DNA from: an uncultured Muribaculaceae bacterium
Lineage (GTDB): Bacteria; Bacteroidota; Bacteroidia; Bacteroidales; Muribaculaceae
Direction of reading: 5' to 3'
Assembly (NCBI GenBank): GCA_910579185.1
Contig: CAJTTG010000003.1
Span: forward strand, 239,286 to 303,285
Length of the DNA: 64,000 bases
The translations under genes and the position numbers were made by a program. Positions 7,808 through 15,886 of this stretch are shown piece after piece. How positions within the stretch are numbered: the first letter of the stretch is position 1; each line of letters starts with the position of its first letter. The notes below the pieces were generated by a model. It was not told the DNA's origin, made no database searches, and saw nothing but the letters and a program-made list of their open reading frames with translations.

Positions 7808-9250
7808 TTAAAGAATCGGGCTGAGGAGCCGCAGGATGGATTCTTTGGCTTTTTCCGTTTTGGGTCGATTGCGCCATATCGATGCGTTGACTCGTTCGCT
7901 CTCCGACTGATCTTCCAGAAACTGGCGTGTCAGTTCGGCGTTGGCCTGACGCGAGTAGATGAACATTGTCGCTTCAAAGTTGTGTTCAAAACTGCGGAAA
8001 TCAATGTTGGCCGAGCCTATCGCCGAGAATTGGTCGTCGATCATCATGGTCTTGCAGTGGAGCATACCGGCATTGTAGAGATAGATCTTTATTCCAGCGC
8101 GTAGACACTCCATGATATAGCTACGCGAGGCATAGGTCAGTATTGAGGAATCGCTGCGCCGGGGGATCATCACTCTGACATCCACCTTGGCAAGAGCAGC
8201 TGCCTGAAGGGAGCGTAGCAGAGATTCCGTGGGGAGGAAGTATGGGGTCTGGATGTAGACACGTTTTTTGGCGTTGCCGATAGCCTTGAGCATCAGCATG
8301 GCCACATTGCTCCATTCGCTTGTCGGCCCACTTGTGAGCAACTGCACTCCAGCGGAGTCGGAGCCTTTGTACGGGGTGAAATCAAAAGGAATCTTGAGCA
8401 GCTCGTTACCCATGAACGACCAGTCGACGGCAAAAGAGTATTGCAAGGCTGCCACTCCGGGGCCGGTTATTCTCATGTGGGTGTCGCGCCAGCGTGCGAA
8501 TGTGCCGCCATTGATATAGCGGTCGGCTATGTTCATTCCCCCGATATAGCCTATGTTTCCATCTATAACGCATAGCTTGCGGTGGTTGCGCCAGTTTATA
8601 CGGGTGGCGAACGGTGGGAATGCCACGCGGAAAAATGGATGAGCCTCGATCCCTTCTTTCAGCATTTGCTGGAAGAAACGGCTGTTGACACGAAAAGATC
8701 CTATGTGGTCGTAGATCACGCGTACCTTGACGCCGGCACGGGCTCTTTCTATCAGGGCATCCTTGATCCGGTTTCCGAGAGTATCGTCCTCGAATATGTA
8801 ATATTGGAGATGGATATAGCTGTGGGCTTTTGTTATGTCGCGCAAAAGCGATTCAAATTTGTCTGTGCCGTTGTGGAATATCTCTATCTCGTTTCCGGGG
8901 ATGTAGTGGGCATCACACATGGATTGCCCCAACTCTATTAGCTGTGCATCGGTATCGTCCACCAGCGGCGGAACGTTGCTTAAGTCCTTCGGGGAGAAGC
9001 TTTGCTGAAGCCGTCGTTTGTTTCGGCGCGAGATCATGTGTTTGTTTTTGATGCTCCTGCCGAAGAATATGTAGAGAATTATACCGCCTATCGGAAACAT
9101 CATCAGCACCGTGATCCATGCAAGCGATTTCAGTGGGTTACGGTTTTCCGACAGCACCACACCGATAATGCTTATGATTGTTATTGCATAAGCTATCACC
9201 AGACCCCAGTAGAGCCACGACAGATGCAATATGGATGTGGTTTCTCCCAT
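7808..9250 (-). CDS. cls: Cardiolipin synthase, phospholipase D superfamily
   Basis: 480 residues. Two N-terminal membrane helices (about residues 8-30 and 38-60) precede two HKD domains, visible as HRKLCVID (with the following GNIGYIGG) and HCKTMMID (with FSAIGSANID). The enzyme joins two phosphatidylglycerol molecules into cardiolipin and glycerol at the inner membrane. The length matches bacterial ClsA. The gene is single, with no close upstream partner. Confidence 0.95.
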   Translation of the reverse strand: MGETTSILHLSWLYWGLVIAYAITIISIIGVVLSENRNPLKSLAWITVLMMFPIGGIILYIFFGRSIKNKHMISRRNKRRLQQSFSPKDLSNVPPLVDDTDAQLIELGQSMCDAHYIPGNEIEIFHNGTDKFESLLRDITKAHSYIHLQYYIFEDDTLGNRIKDALIERARAGVKVRVIYDHIGSFRVNSRFFQQMLKEGIEAHPFFRVAFPPFATRINWRNHRKLCVIDGNIGYIGGMNIADRYINGGTFARWRDTHMRITGPGVAALQYSFAVDWSFMGNELLKIPFDFTPYKGSDSAGVQLLTSGPTSEWSNVAMLMLKAIGNAKKRVYIQTPYFLPTESLLRSLQAAALAKVDVRVMIPRRSDSSILTYASRSYIMECLRAGIKIYLYNAGMLHCKTMMIDDQFSAIGSANIDFRSFEHNFEATMFIYSRQANAELTRQFLEDQSESERVNASIWRNRPKTEKAKESILRLLSPIL

Positions 9251-9364
9251 GAATATGGTGTGTGATGTGTCTATGTGTTTGCGGTTTTTGCTTTTACAAC
9301 GGGTCGAAATTACAAAAGAAGAGCTACATGGAGGAAATTATTGCACAATAATTTTCAATCAGTG

Positions 9365-9408
9365 CAAAAAAAATAAGCAGAGTGTCATCTGTGTGACGAC
9401 ACTCTGCT
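9365..9408 (-). terminator. Terminator of the rpsF-rpsR-rplI operon
   Basis: An 11-bp perfect stem (9376-9386 with 9398-9408), followed on the minus strand by TTATTTTTTTT, about 40 bases past the rplI stop. Confidence 0.8.
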
Positions 9409-9449
9409 GTGTTCTATCGTTGGTCAGAACCTGTAGGAAGTGAGCCGGC

Positions 9450-9893
9450 TTATTCAGCAACAACTTCAAACGGAATCTCAACGCTGACTTCTTTGTGAAG
9501 TTTAGCGATTGCGTTGTAGGTTCCAACTTCTTTGATGGTTTCCTTAACTTCGATAACTTTGCGGTCCACATTGAAGCCGAGCTGTTCGAGGGCTTCTGCG
9601 ATCTGGATGGCGTTAACCGATCCGAAGATTGTGCCTGTGGAGCTGGTCTTGGCGCCGATGGTCAGCTTGACATCCTTGAGGGAAGCTGCGAGAGCTTCTG
9701 CGTCAGCTTTGATCTTAGCCAGTTTGTGTGCGCGCTGGCGCTGGTTTTCGGCGAGCACTTTCAGCGCTGATTCGGTAGCGATGACGGCTTTACCCTGGGG
9801 AATGAGGTAGTTGCGGCCATAGCCCGACTTAACTTCCACCACGTCATCTTTGTATCCGAGGTTGGAGATATCTTCTTTGAGTATGATCTTCAT
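9450..9893 (-). CDS. rplI: Ribosomal protein bL9
   Basis: 147 residues, the usual bL9 length. The N-terminal RNA-binding domain has the signature MKIILKEDISNLGYKDDVV and GYGRNYLIPQGKA, then a long connecting helix and a C-terminal domain ending VSVEIPFEVVAE. It binds domain V of 23S rRNA and helps keep the reading frame. It is the last gene of the S6-S18-L9 operon and is followed by a terminator. Confidence 0.98.
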   Translation of the reverse strand: MKIILKEDISNLGYKDDVVEVKSGYGRNYLIPQGKAVIATESALKVLAENQRQRAHKLAKIKADAEALAASLKDVKLTIGAKTSSTGTIFGSVNAIQIAEALEQLGFNVDRKVIEVKETIKEVGTYNAIAKLHKEVSVEIPFEVVAE

Positions 9894-9917
9894 AATTCCT
9901 AAGCGTTAAAAAGTGAT

Positions 9918-10187
9918 TTATTTCATCAAGTCGGTTACGTAGGGCAGCAATGCCAGGTGACGGGCACGTTTAACGGCCTGAGCCACGCGACGCTGGAATT
10001 TCAGCGAGGTGCCGGTGATACGACGGGGAAGGATCTTGCCCTGCTCGTTGAGGAATTTCTTGAGGAATTCGGGATCTTTGTAGTCGATGTACTTGATGCC
10101 GCTACGTTTGAAACGGCAGTATTTTTTCTTCTTAACGTCTACCGACATCGGGGTGAGGTAGCGGATTTCAGATTGAGCCTGTGCCAT
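9918..10187 (-). CDS. rpsR: Ribosomal protein bS18
   Basis: 89 residues. It shows the bS18 core: CRFKRSGIKYIDYKDPEFL, then GKILPRRITGTSLKFQRRV and KRARHLALLPY. It binds the 30S platform together with bS6. It lies three bases downstream of rpsF, as in most bacteria. Confidence 0.98.
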   Translation of the reverse strand: MAQAQSEIRYLTPMSVDVKKKKYCRFKRSGIKYIDYKDPEFLKKFLNEQGKILPRRITGTSLKFQRRVAQAVKRARHLALLPYVTDLMK

Positions 10188-10190
10188 GGT

Positions 10191-10568
10191 TTAGCCCTCC
10201 TTTACTTCTGATTCAACTTCTTCTTTGACAGTCACTTCTTTGTTGCCTTTGAGGCTACGGCGTTTTTCTGCGTATTCGGCTGCATACTTGTCCAGACGGA
10301 ATGTCAGGAAGCGGAGCACGCGTTCGTCACGACGGAAAGCGGTTTCGAGTTTCTTCACGATGGTGGGTTCGCCTTCGAATTCTACCAGTGTGTAGAAGCC
10401 TGTCGATTTTTTCTGGATGGGATAAGCGAGCTTGCGCAGGCCCCAGAGTTCTTCGTTCACGATCGACGCGCCATTGTCTTTAAGCACGGTGGTGAACTTT
10501 TCTACCGCTTCCTTCATCTGAGCGTCAGACAAAACGGGAGTTAAAATGAAAACGGTTTCGTACTTCAT
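10191..10568 (-). CDS. rpsF: Ribosomal protein bS6
   Basis: 125 residues with the bS6 fold: MKYETVFILTPVLSD at the start, LWGLRKLAYPIQKKSTGFY in the middle and a charged Lys/Glu-rich C-terminal tail ending EVESEVKEG. It forms a heterodimer with bS18 on the 30S platform. It is the first gene of the operon and has a near-consensus promoter about 60 bases upstream. Confidence 0.98.
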   Translation of the reverse strand: MKYETVFILTPVLSDAQMKEAVEKFTTVLKDNGASIVNEELWGLRKLAYPIQKKSTGFYTLVEFEGEPTIVKKLETAFRRDERVLRFLTFRLDKYAAEYAEKRRSLKGNKEVTVKEEVESEVKEG

Positions 10569-10623
10569 GTTCGTTATTGAATTAATTATTAATTGGTTTG
10601 CGCTTCTTTTCTGAAAAGCGCTG

Positions 10624-10654
10624 CAAAGTTAACGTTTTTTTTTCGCCCGACAAA
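10624..10654 (-). promoter_or_regulatory. Promoter of the rpsF-rpsR-rplI operon
   Basis: On the minus strand TTTG (10654-10651), a 19-base spacer and TAACTTTG (10631-10624) match the Bacteroidetes consensus fully. The leader is about 50 bases. Confidence 0.7.
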
Positions 10655-10703
10655 ATTTATCAGACTGATTTTTACGTCGCTTGAGCGGATTCGACGCGGA
10701 TTG

Positions 10704-10877
10704 TTAATTCGGGATGAGGTCGGCGATCGGTCCACGCATGTCGGTAACTGCATTGTAGATGCGTGCGAACTGGCGGATGAACGCTATGGTCGATTGCTTG
10801 GGATTGCAATCCGTTGGATTCTTTAAAATGTTTTCGGAGGAGATGGATTTTTTTCGTTGAGTAGAAGTTTCGGCCAT
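10704..10877 (-). CDS. Small conserved-looking protein, function unknown
   Basis: 57 residues from the ATG at 10877. The first half is polar and probably disordered (MAETSTQRKKS). The second half holds the motif STIAFIRQFARIYNAV, which I recall from short Bacteroidales proteins that share a TIxFIRQFAR-like core. The frame could be opened further upstream (to 10988), but the extra stretch is AT-rich and not protein-like. It diverges from the ECF sigma gene at 11192. Function is unknown; the amphipathic helix could bind a partner or membrane. Confidence 0.6.
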   Translation of the reverse strand: MAETSTQRKKSISSENILKNPTDCNPKQSTIAFIRQFARIYNAVTDMRGPIADLIPN

Positions 10878-11074
10878 AGGCAAATTGGATGAATGGATTG
10901 TACTGATTGGGATCGTGTTTGCATAGATAACGTGGAGAATTGTCGGTTTATTATCCGGTTCCGTCTTTTTTTGGAGAATTATTAACATTATGGATTAACA
11001 ATTGTCTGACTACGTCATTTTCATCGGATTATTGTATCGCGAATGTTAAATCTTTTGTAAAGATCTGTTGTCGC

Positions 11075-11105
11075 TTGGTGGTGTACATCTTTTTTTGTAA
11101 TTTTG
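11075..11105 (+). promoter_or_regulatory. Promoter of the ECF sigma factor gene at 11192
   Basis: TTG at 11075-11077, a 20-base spacer and TAATTTTG at 11098-11105. The predicted leader is about 80 bases. Confidence 0.6.
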
Positions 11106-11191
11106 CCATCCTGACCATGAAATGTTTAACCAATCAACAATTATAGCCTATCGAAACACTGCTACTCTAATTTTTTAAGTTCAAATCAGAG

Positions 11192-11782
11192 ATGCAAAAA
11201 CTATTATGTTTGCCCGACGACAAACTGGTAGCTGCTTATGCTGCCGGCGACAACAGGGCATTCGACATACTTTTGAAGCGGCATCAGTCACGTGTGTTTT
11301 CATATATCCTTTCGGTTGTGAAAAATCGCGATGTGGCCGACGATATTTTTCAGGAAACCTTTGTCAAGGCTATCTCAACAATCAAGCAAGGTCGCTATGC
11401 TGAATCCGGTAAGTTTTCGGCATGGATCTCTCGTATCGCACATAATCTTATAATCGACTATTACCGCCAGGAAAAAAGCGAGAATCTTGTATCGGCCGAT
11501 GATGATGTGGCCGATGTGTTCAACCGCAGGGAACTGTCTGACGTCAATATTGAGGATACGATGGTGTGTGAGCAGATCCATGAGGATGTGCGACGTATCA
11601 TTGAGGCTTTGCCTGAGAATCAGCGTGAGGTGCTGATGATGCGCTACTACCGCGACATGTCGTTCAAAGAGATAGCCGAGGTGACAAAAGTCAGCATCAA
11701 CACGGCTCTTGGACGCATGCGCTATGCGATCCTCAATATGCGCCGTATTGCGGAGGACAATAATATAGTGCTGACGGTCTGA
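11192..11782 (+). CDS. RNA polymerase ECF-type sigma factor
   Basis: 196 residues. Region 2 covers about residues 20-95 with RDVADDIFQETFVKA (core binding) and SAWISRIAHNLIIDYYR (-10 recognition). Region 4 lies at about 130-185 with LPENQREVLMMRYYRDMS and the helix-turn-helix FKEIAEVTKVSINTALGRM. No anti-sigma gene follows; the next genes are convergent. A housekeeping-type promoter precedes it, so regulation may be post-translational or by an unlinked partner. The target regulon cannot be told from the sequence. Confidence 0.95.
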   Translation: MQKLLCLPDDKLVAAYAAGDNRAFDILLKRHQSRVFSYILSVVKNRDVADDIFQETFVKAISTIKQGRYAESGKFSAWISRIAHNLIIDYYRQEKSENLVSADDDVADVFNRRELSDVNIEDTMVCEQIHEDVRRIIEALPENQREVLMMRYYRDMSFKEIAEVTKVSINTALGRMRYAILNMRRIAEDNNIVLTV

Positions 11783-12124
11783 TCATCGTTGCGGAGATGT
11801 CCATGGAGCTATCAGCGAATAGAGCATGGCGCTTCCGAGTGCGATCATCACTCCAACCACGGTTAGATCCGTCGGGGTGGCCTCGCCTGTCGAGGTTATA
11901 GCAGAGATATATCTGATTGCAGTCACTGTGGTGGCTGCAATTCCTATTATGTAGAGGGTATATTCAACAATGGATGCGATGCGCACGGCCCGTTCCGGCA
12001 ATCTGTTCATGACCATGCGGGTGAACATCGGTTGCGGTGGAGCATCCGGAAGTTTTCTTTTCAGCCATGATTCGATGTCGGAATCTTTGATGTTTTTTTG
12101 TCTGTCTGTGGTTTTATCTGTCAT
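11783..12124 (-). CDS. Small membrane protein encoded with an ECF sigma factor
   Basis: 113 residues. The N-terminal 45 residues are soluble and helical (SDIESWLKRKLPDAPPQP) and may face the cytoplasm; two membrane helices follow (about 50-70 and 85-107), and the protein ends in WTSPQR. It overlaps the sigma gene at 12114 by 11 bases, the usual arrangement for a sigma/anti-sigma pair, and the pattern recalls small DUF5056-like partners. No canonical zinc-finger or FecR anti-sigma domain is present, so the anti-sigma role is inferred from position only. Confidence 0.7.
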   Translation of the reverse strand: MTDKTTDRQKNIKDSDIESWLKRKLPDAPPQPMFTRMVMNRLPERAVRIASIVEYTLYIIGIAATTVTAIRYISAITSTGEATPTDLTVVGVMIALGSAMLYSLIAPWTSPQR

Positions 12125-12653
12125 AGTCGTTTATCGTTTTTGCCATTTTTGTTCTGGCTCGTGAGAGCAGTGCCTTGACGCTTCCTTCCGGAATTTCCAT
12201 GATCCGGACAATTTCTTTTATCGGTCTGTCCTGAAGGTAGAACAGGAGTATTGCCGTGCGTTCCTTTTCCGATAATTCTCCGAGTGCCACATTGATGTCG
12301 TGGCGCAGTTCTTCCGTGAAACCGGATGGGGTGTCGGTGGCAGGCTGATCAGGTAGCCGGTCGGGATGCTCTTCATGTATTCGCCGCCGGTGATCGGCGA
12401 GAAGCCGGCAGGCGATGGTGTAGATCCATGTGCTGAAGCGAGCCATCCCTTTGAACGACCGGATCGAGATGTAGGCTTTGATGAATGTTTCCTGTGCTAT
12501 GTCGTCGGTCAGAGCGGCATCGCCGAGGGTCTGGTTGAAGATGAAGCGTCGCAGTCCGGGCGAGTATTCGTCGACCAGACGGGCAAAAGCACGATGATCG
12601 TCAAAGGCGGCGCATCGTGCTATAAGTTGCAGTTCCTCAATCTTCCCTAACAT
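12114..12653 (-). CDS. RNA polymerase ECF-type sigma factor
   Basis: 179 residues from the ATG at 12653; an in-frame start at 12698 would add 15 residues but overlap the upstream gene by 62 bases. Region 2: DDIAQETFIKAYISI and FSTWIYTIACRLLADHRRR. A Pro/Asp-rich linker follows (EEHPDRLPDQPATDTPS). Region 4: LGELSEKERTAILLFYLQD and the helix-turn-helix PIKEIVRIMEIPEGSVKALL. It sits between two membrane-protein genes and overlaps both, so the three are probably translated together. Confidence 0.93.
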   Translation of the reverse strand: MLGKIEELQLIARCAAFDDHRAFARLVDEYSPGLRRFIFNQTLGDAALTDDIAQETFIKAYISIRSFKGMARFSTWIYTIACRLLADHRRRIHEEHPDRLPDQPATDTPSGFTEELRHDINVALGELSEKERTAILLFYLQDRPIKEIVRIMEIPEGSVKALLSRARTKMAKTINDYDR

Positions 12654-13230
12654 CAGTGTGGCGCGGCAGTGCTCGTTGTTTGAATGCGTTGCTGGCATTC
12701 TTGCGTGCCATATAGACCGCTACATGTGAGATCCCGATGAACAGTGGCAGCAAGCCTATGGGCCATACGCTGAAGGCAACCAGCAAGAAAAACAGGCAGA
12801 TGGCCAATCCGGCTCCGATCCATATTATGCCGCTCTGCAATTCCCGTTCTGCCGGTCGGCCGTTGACTGTTGAGAAAAATTCCGGAGGGAGCGGAGTCTC
12901 ATGGGAGAGCGAACGTTCCAGAAGGCGCAGCCGTTCGCGTTCACGGGCATTCCGGTAGTGCAGGACGATCCAGATGATACCAATGATAAACGCGAAGGTC
13001 AGCAGTGTTATAAGAAACGGGAATACAATGTTTTCAAGGAGGTTGTTAACGTGGATCGGTTGATTGAGCATCATGTCAATCTCATCCGGATCCAAATTAA
13101 AATCGCCGTATTCTCTCAGGCTGGAGTCGGGGAGGTTTATATCGGAAACCACTTTTTTCACCGTGACGGCCTGAGAGAGAATGGACGTCAGCAGTGCGGT
13201 CGCTGTCAGAAGATATCTGTTGTGTTTCAT
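12637..13230 (-). CDS. Membrane protein, DUF6249-like
   Basis: 197 residues from the ATG at 13230, where a signal-like helix begins (MKHNRYLLTATALLTS). A longer frame reaches 13338, but its start lies at the -7 box. After a short acidic periplasmic part come one strong membrane helix (about 64-88), a charged cytoplasmic stretch rich in Arg and Glu (NARERERLRLLERSLSH) and two more helices (about 130-170). The pattern recalls the DUF6249 family. It is the first gene of a three-gene operon with the ECF sigma factor and the small membrane protein, so it may sense or transmit an envelope signal; this is inference. Confidence 0.72.
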   Translation of the reverse strand: MKHNRYLLTATALLTSILSQAVTVKKVVSDINLPDSSLREYGDFNLDPDEIDMMLNQPIHVNNLLENIVFPFLITLLTFAFIIGIIWIVLHYRNARERERLRLLERSLSHETPLPPEFFSTVNGRPAERELQSGIIWIGAGLAICLFFLLVAFSVWPIGLLPLFIGISHVAVYMARKNASNAFKQRALPRHTDVRED

Positions 13231-13316
13231 TATGGTGATGTTTTTGTTTTTCTGTTTGACGTGTTGAATGGTCTGAAAAGTTGCGGAGAGATGAATTATT
13301 TTGTAAGTTTGCGCAA

Positions 13317-13349
13317 CAAATATAGTAAACACACCCATAATTCATGCAA
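13317..13349 (-). promoter_or_regulatory. Promoter of the membrane protein / ECF sigma operon
   Basis: The minus strand has TATATTTG at 13324-13317 with TTG at 13349-13347, a slightly long 22-base spacer. The -33 part overlaps the start of the divergent polyprenyl synthase gene. Confidence 0.45.
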
Positions 13350-14309
13350 ACACTCAGCGACTATCTCGGAATTATAGAGCAAAACATCAAGGAAATTCAA
13401 TATCCGGAACGTCCGTCCGGCCTATATCAGCCTATAGCTTATACCCTCGATTGCGGAGGAAAACGTCTGCGTCCCACTTTGGTGCTCGCATCATGCGAGG
13501 CTTTTGGCCGGGATGTGTCGCAGGCCATCAATCAGGCTCTGGCTGTTGAGATGTTCCATAATTTCACGTTGCTCCACGATGACGTGATGGATGGTGCCGA
13601 CATGCGACGCGGACGTCCCACGGTTCACGTACGTTGGGATCAGCGCACGGCAATTCTCTCAGGTGATACCATGCTGACTCTCTCAGGCATGCTGGTCAGG
13701 CGCGGATGCACCGCGGAAAAATCTCTCGAGGTGTCGCGTCTGCTCGATAAGACAGCAATGGAAGTCTACGAAGGACAGCAGTTGGATATGGATTTTGAGT
13801 CACGTTTGGATGTGACCGTCGACGATTATATGGAGATGATCCGACTGAAAACCTCTGTTTTGCTCGGGTGTGCATGCCGGATGGGAGCGTTGATGGCCGA
13901 TGCCGATACTGCTTCCGCTGATGCCCTCTATGACTATGGCGTGGATCTCGGTCTTGCATTTCAGCTTCAGGACGACTGGCTCGACACCTATGGCGATCCG
14001 ATCGTGTTCGGAAAAGGAATCGGTGGCGACATCCTCAATGATAAGAAAACCTGGCTATCTATTATGGCGCGTGCCGAGGACACTTCGGGCATCATGAACC
14101 GCAGGTTTGCGCGTCCCGATGAGGATTATGAGAAGATCGAGCTTGTGCGCGGCGTGTACGATAATCTTGAGCTTGGAACCCGTTGCCATGAGTTGATCGA
14201 CCGATATGTGGATCGGGCCATCGGCCATCTGGATAAAGTGGCAATTACGCCGGCAGCGCGTCAGTTCTTCATTGACATTGCAGAGAAATCACGCACACGT
14301 TCCCATTGA
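13344..14309 (+). CDS. Polyprenyl diphosphate synthase
   Basis: 321 residues of the trans-isoprenyl diphosphate synthase family. The first Asp-rich motif is LLHDDVMD (with MRRGRPTVH after it), the second LQDDWLDTYGD, and CGGKRLRPTLVLASC near residue 35 is the substrate-binding segment. It condenses isopentenyl diphosphate with an allylic diphosphate to make the chain used for menaquinone or related lipids; product length cannot be read from the sequence. tatD follows two bases after the stop. It starts back to back with the sigma-factor operon. Confidence 0.93.
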   Translation: MQTLSDYLGIIEQNIKEIQYPERPSGLYQPIAYTLDCGGKRLRPTLVLASCEAFGRDVSQAINQALAVEMFHNFTLLHDDVMDGADMRRGRPTVHVRWDQRTAILSGDTMLTLSGMLVRRGCTAEKSLEVSRLLDKTAMEVYEGQQLDMDFESRLDVTVDDYMEMIRLKTSVLLGCACRMGALMADADTASADALYDYGVDLGLAFQLQDDWLDTYGDPIVFGKGIGGDILNDKKTWLSIMARAEDTSGIMNRRFARPDEDYEKIELVRGVYDNLELGTRCHELIDRYVDRAIGHLDKVAITPAARQFFIDIAEKSRTRSH

Positions 14310-14311
14310 TA

Positions 14312-15088
14312 ATGATCATAGACACCCATACCCATCTCTATCTTCCTGAATTTTCGGAAGGCGGAGCTAACGCCGTGCGCCGTGCTATTGATGCCGGTGT
14401 AGGGCACATGATATTCCCAAATGTCGATCTGACCACTATAGCTCCTATGCGCGGTCTCCACGCCCGTTTCCCACAGGAGACATCCATGGCGATGGGGCTT
14501 CATCCGACGGAAATCAAAGAGGACTGGCGCGACGCGTTGTCGGAAGTAAAGGCGGAATTTGACGCCAACCGCTCTGATTATGTCGCCATTGGTGAGATTG
14601 GGATCGATCTATATTGGGACAAGACCTACTGCGAGCAGCAGATGATTGCCTTGGAGCAGCAGGTGCAGTGGGCTGTGGATGCCGGATTGCCGGTCATTAT
14701 CCACTGCCGGGAGGGATTGGATCAGACTCTTGAAGTGCTTCAGGCATTCCCGTCGGCAAGAGGTGTGATGCATAGCTTCGGCGGAACGGCCGATGATGTC
14801 GAGGCAGTGCGTAGGGTCGTTGATTTCTATTTTGGCATAAACGGCATAGTGACATTCAAGAACTCACAATTGCGCAATGTGCTTCCGGCCATCGGTCTTG
14901 AACGCCTTCTGCTGGAGACCGATTCCCCCTATCTTGCTCCGGTGCCGCATCGGGGGAAGCGTAACGAATCGGCATATATTGTCAACACAGCCGCCCACAT
15001 AGCGCAGTCGCTTGGACTATCCGACAGCATGATAGCCTCCGGCACTACAGCAAACGCCAGCTCGCTTTTCGGTATCTCAGCGGATTAG
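14312..15088 (+). CDS. tatD: TatD-family metal-dependent hydrolase
   Basis: 258 residues from the ATG at 14312. Metal-binding and active-site motifs are present: DTHTHL at the N-terminus, GEIGIDLYWD, IIHCREG, MHSFGGT and ETDSPYL. TatD proteins are 3'-5' DNA exonucleases or related phosphohydrolases with a TIM barrel. The gene sits immediately downstream of the polyprenyl synthase with no promoter between them. Its 3' end overlaps the convergent gene at 15077 by 12 bases. Confidence 0.93.
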   Translation: MIIDTHTHLYLPEFSEGGANAVRRAIDAGVGHMIFPNVDLTTIAPMRGLHARFPQETSMAMGLHPTEIKEDWRDALSEVKAEFDANRSDYVAIGEIGIDLYWDKTYCEQQMIALEQQVQWAVDAGLPVIIHCREGLDQTLEVLQAFPSARGVMHSFGGTADDVEAVRRVVDFYFGINGIVTFKNSQLRNVLPAIGLERLLLETDSPYLAPVPHRGKRNESAYIVNTAAHIAQSLGLSDSMIASGTTANASSLFGISAD

Positions 15089-15886
15089 TTCATAGACAAA
15101 CGACCTGTCTATATCCTGCGTACCCACTTCCAGCTCATTTTTTATGTCGGTGAATGAAAACGGTGCCTCACTGAGAATAAGGATGAATCCTGCGAACGGA
15201 GCTTCCGGAACTGCAAATTGAATATCCGCCAGCTCGGTCACTTTCTGCTTGTCAAGGATAATGTTTTCCGGTAACATGAACTCCATGGATTCCGGTGTGC
15301 AGTCTTTCATTATTATGTTTGCATGGAGAGCGTTCTCGCTTTTGTTGTTGAAGCGGAAATGATAGATGTTGTTGCCATCGTTGATCTTCCGGACTGTGAC
15401 CGGTCGGTATGTTGACGGTTCTATTGCGTCGGGGCCTATCATGGATGCCAGTGTGGTCTGGTCTCCGCTTGCGTTTGTGACATGGCTTACACCATGACGG
15501 GCGAAACCATCCCCGGAACCCTTTCCTTGGGCGATGCCGGCCGTTATAAGTTTGTTGATGTCCGATATGTCGGCGCGTTTATGTTGGTTGGCTTTGGCTA
15601 CGAGATCTTTCACCGACGCTCCCTGTTTGCCTGTTGCCGAGCGGAGTTTGTAGATTGTTCTTTGTCTGTTGTTTTCCTGAAGCCACACTTCCCCTTTCGT
15701 GTCTATCCGCAGCAGAGTTGAGCCTTTCACTGTCTTACCTTTGGTTACCGGTGTCGCTTTTGTGTTGTTCAGTGTGTATGCGTTGCCGGTGACATGGTAG
15801 ATGACATAGTTCTGTGCTTGGGATAGTAAACTCGAAATGGAGATAAGCGTTATTGCTGCTGTTAGCCGGATTTGTCGGATTGTCAT
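15077..15886 (-). CDS. Exported FecR-like protein, last gene of the nine-gene envelope operon
   Basis: 269 residues with a signal peptide ending SQAQ (about residue 25). The N-terminal half (IYHVTGNAY, then KGKTVKGSTLLRI and GEVWLQE) has the beta-sandwich look of a FecR/SH3-like domain, as in periplasmic partners of CHASE2 proteins. A Lys/Gly/Ser-rich linker spans about residues 95-150. The C-terminal half is beta-rich (IYHFRFNNKSENALHANI) and ends SFVYELIR. It overlaps the CHASE2 gene by four bases, so coupled translation is likely. The FecR-like call is from pattern only; function unknown. Confidence 0.65.
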   Translation of the reverse strand: MTIRQIRLTAAITLISISSLLSQAQNYVIYHVTGNAYTLNNTKATPVTKGKTVKGSTLLRIDTKGEVWLQENNRQRTIYKLRSATGKQGASVKDLVAKANQHKRADISDINKLITAGIAQGKGSGDGFARHGVSHVTNASGDQTTLASMIGPDAIEPSTYRPVTVRKINDGNNIYHFRFNNKSENALHANIIMKDCTPESMEFMLPENIILDKQKVTELADIQFAVPEAPFAGFILILSEAPFSFTDIKNELEVGTQDIDRSFVYELIR

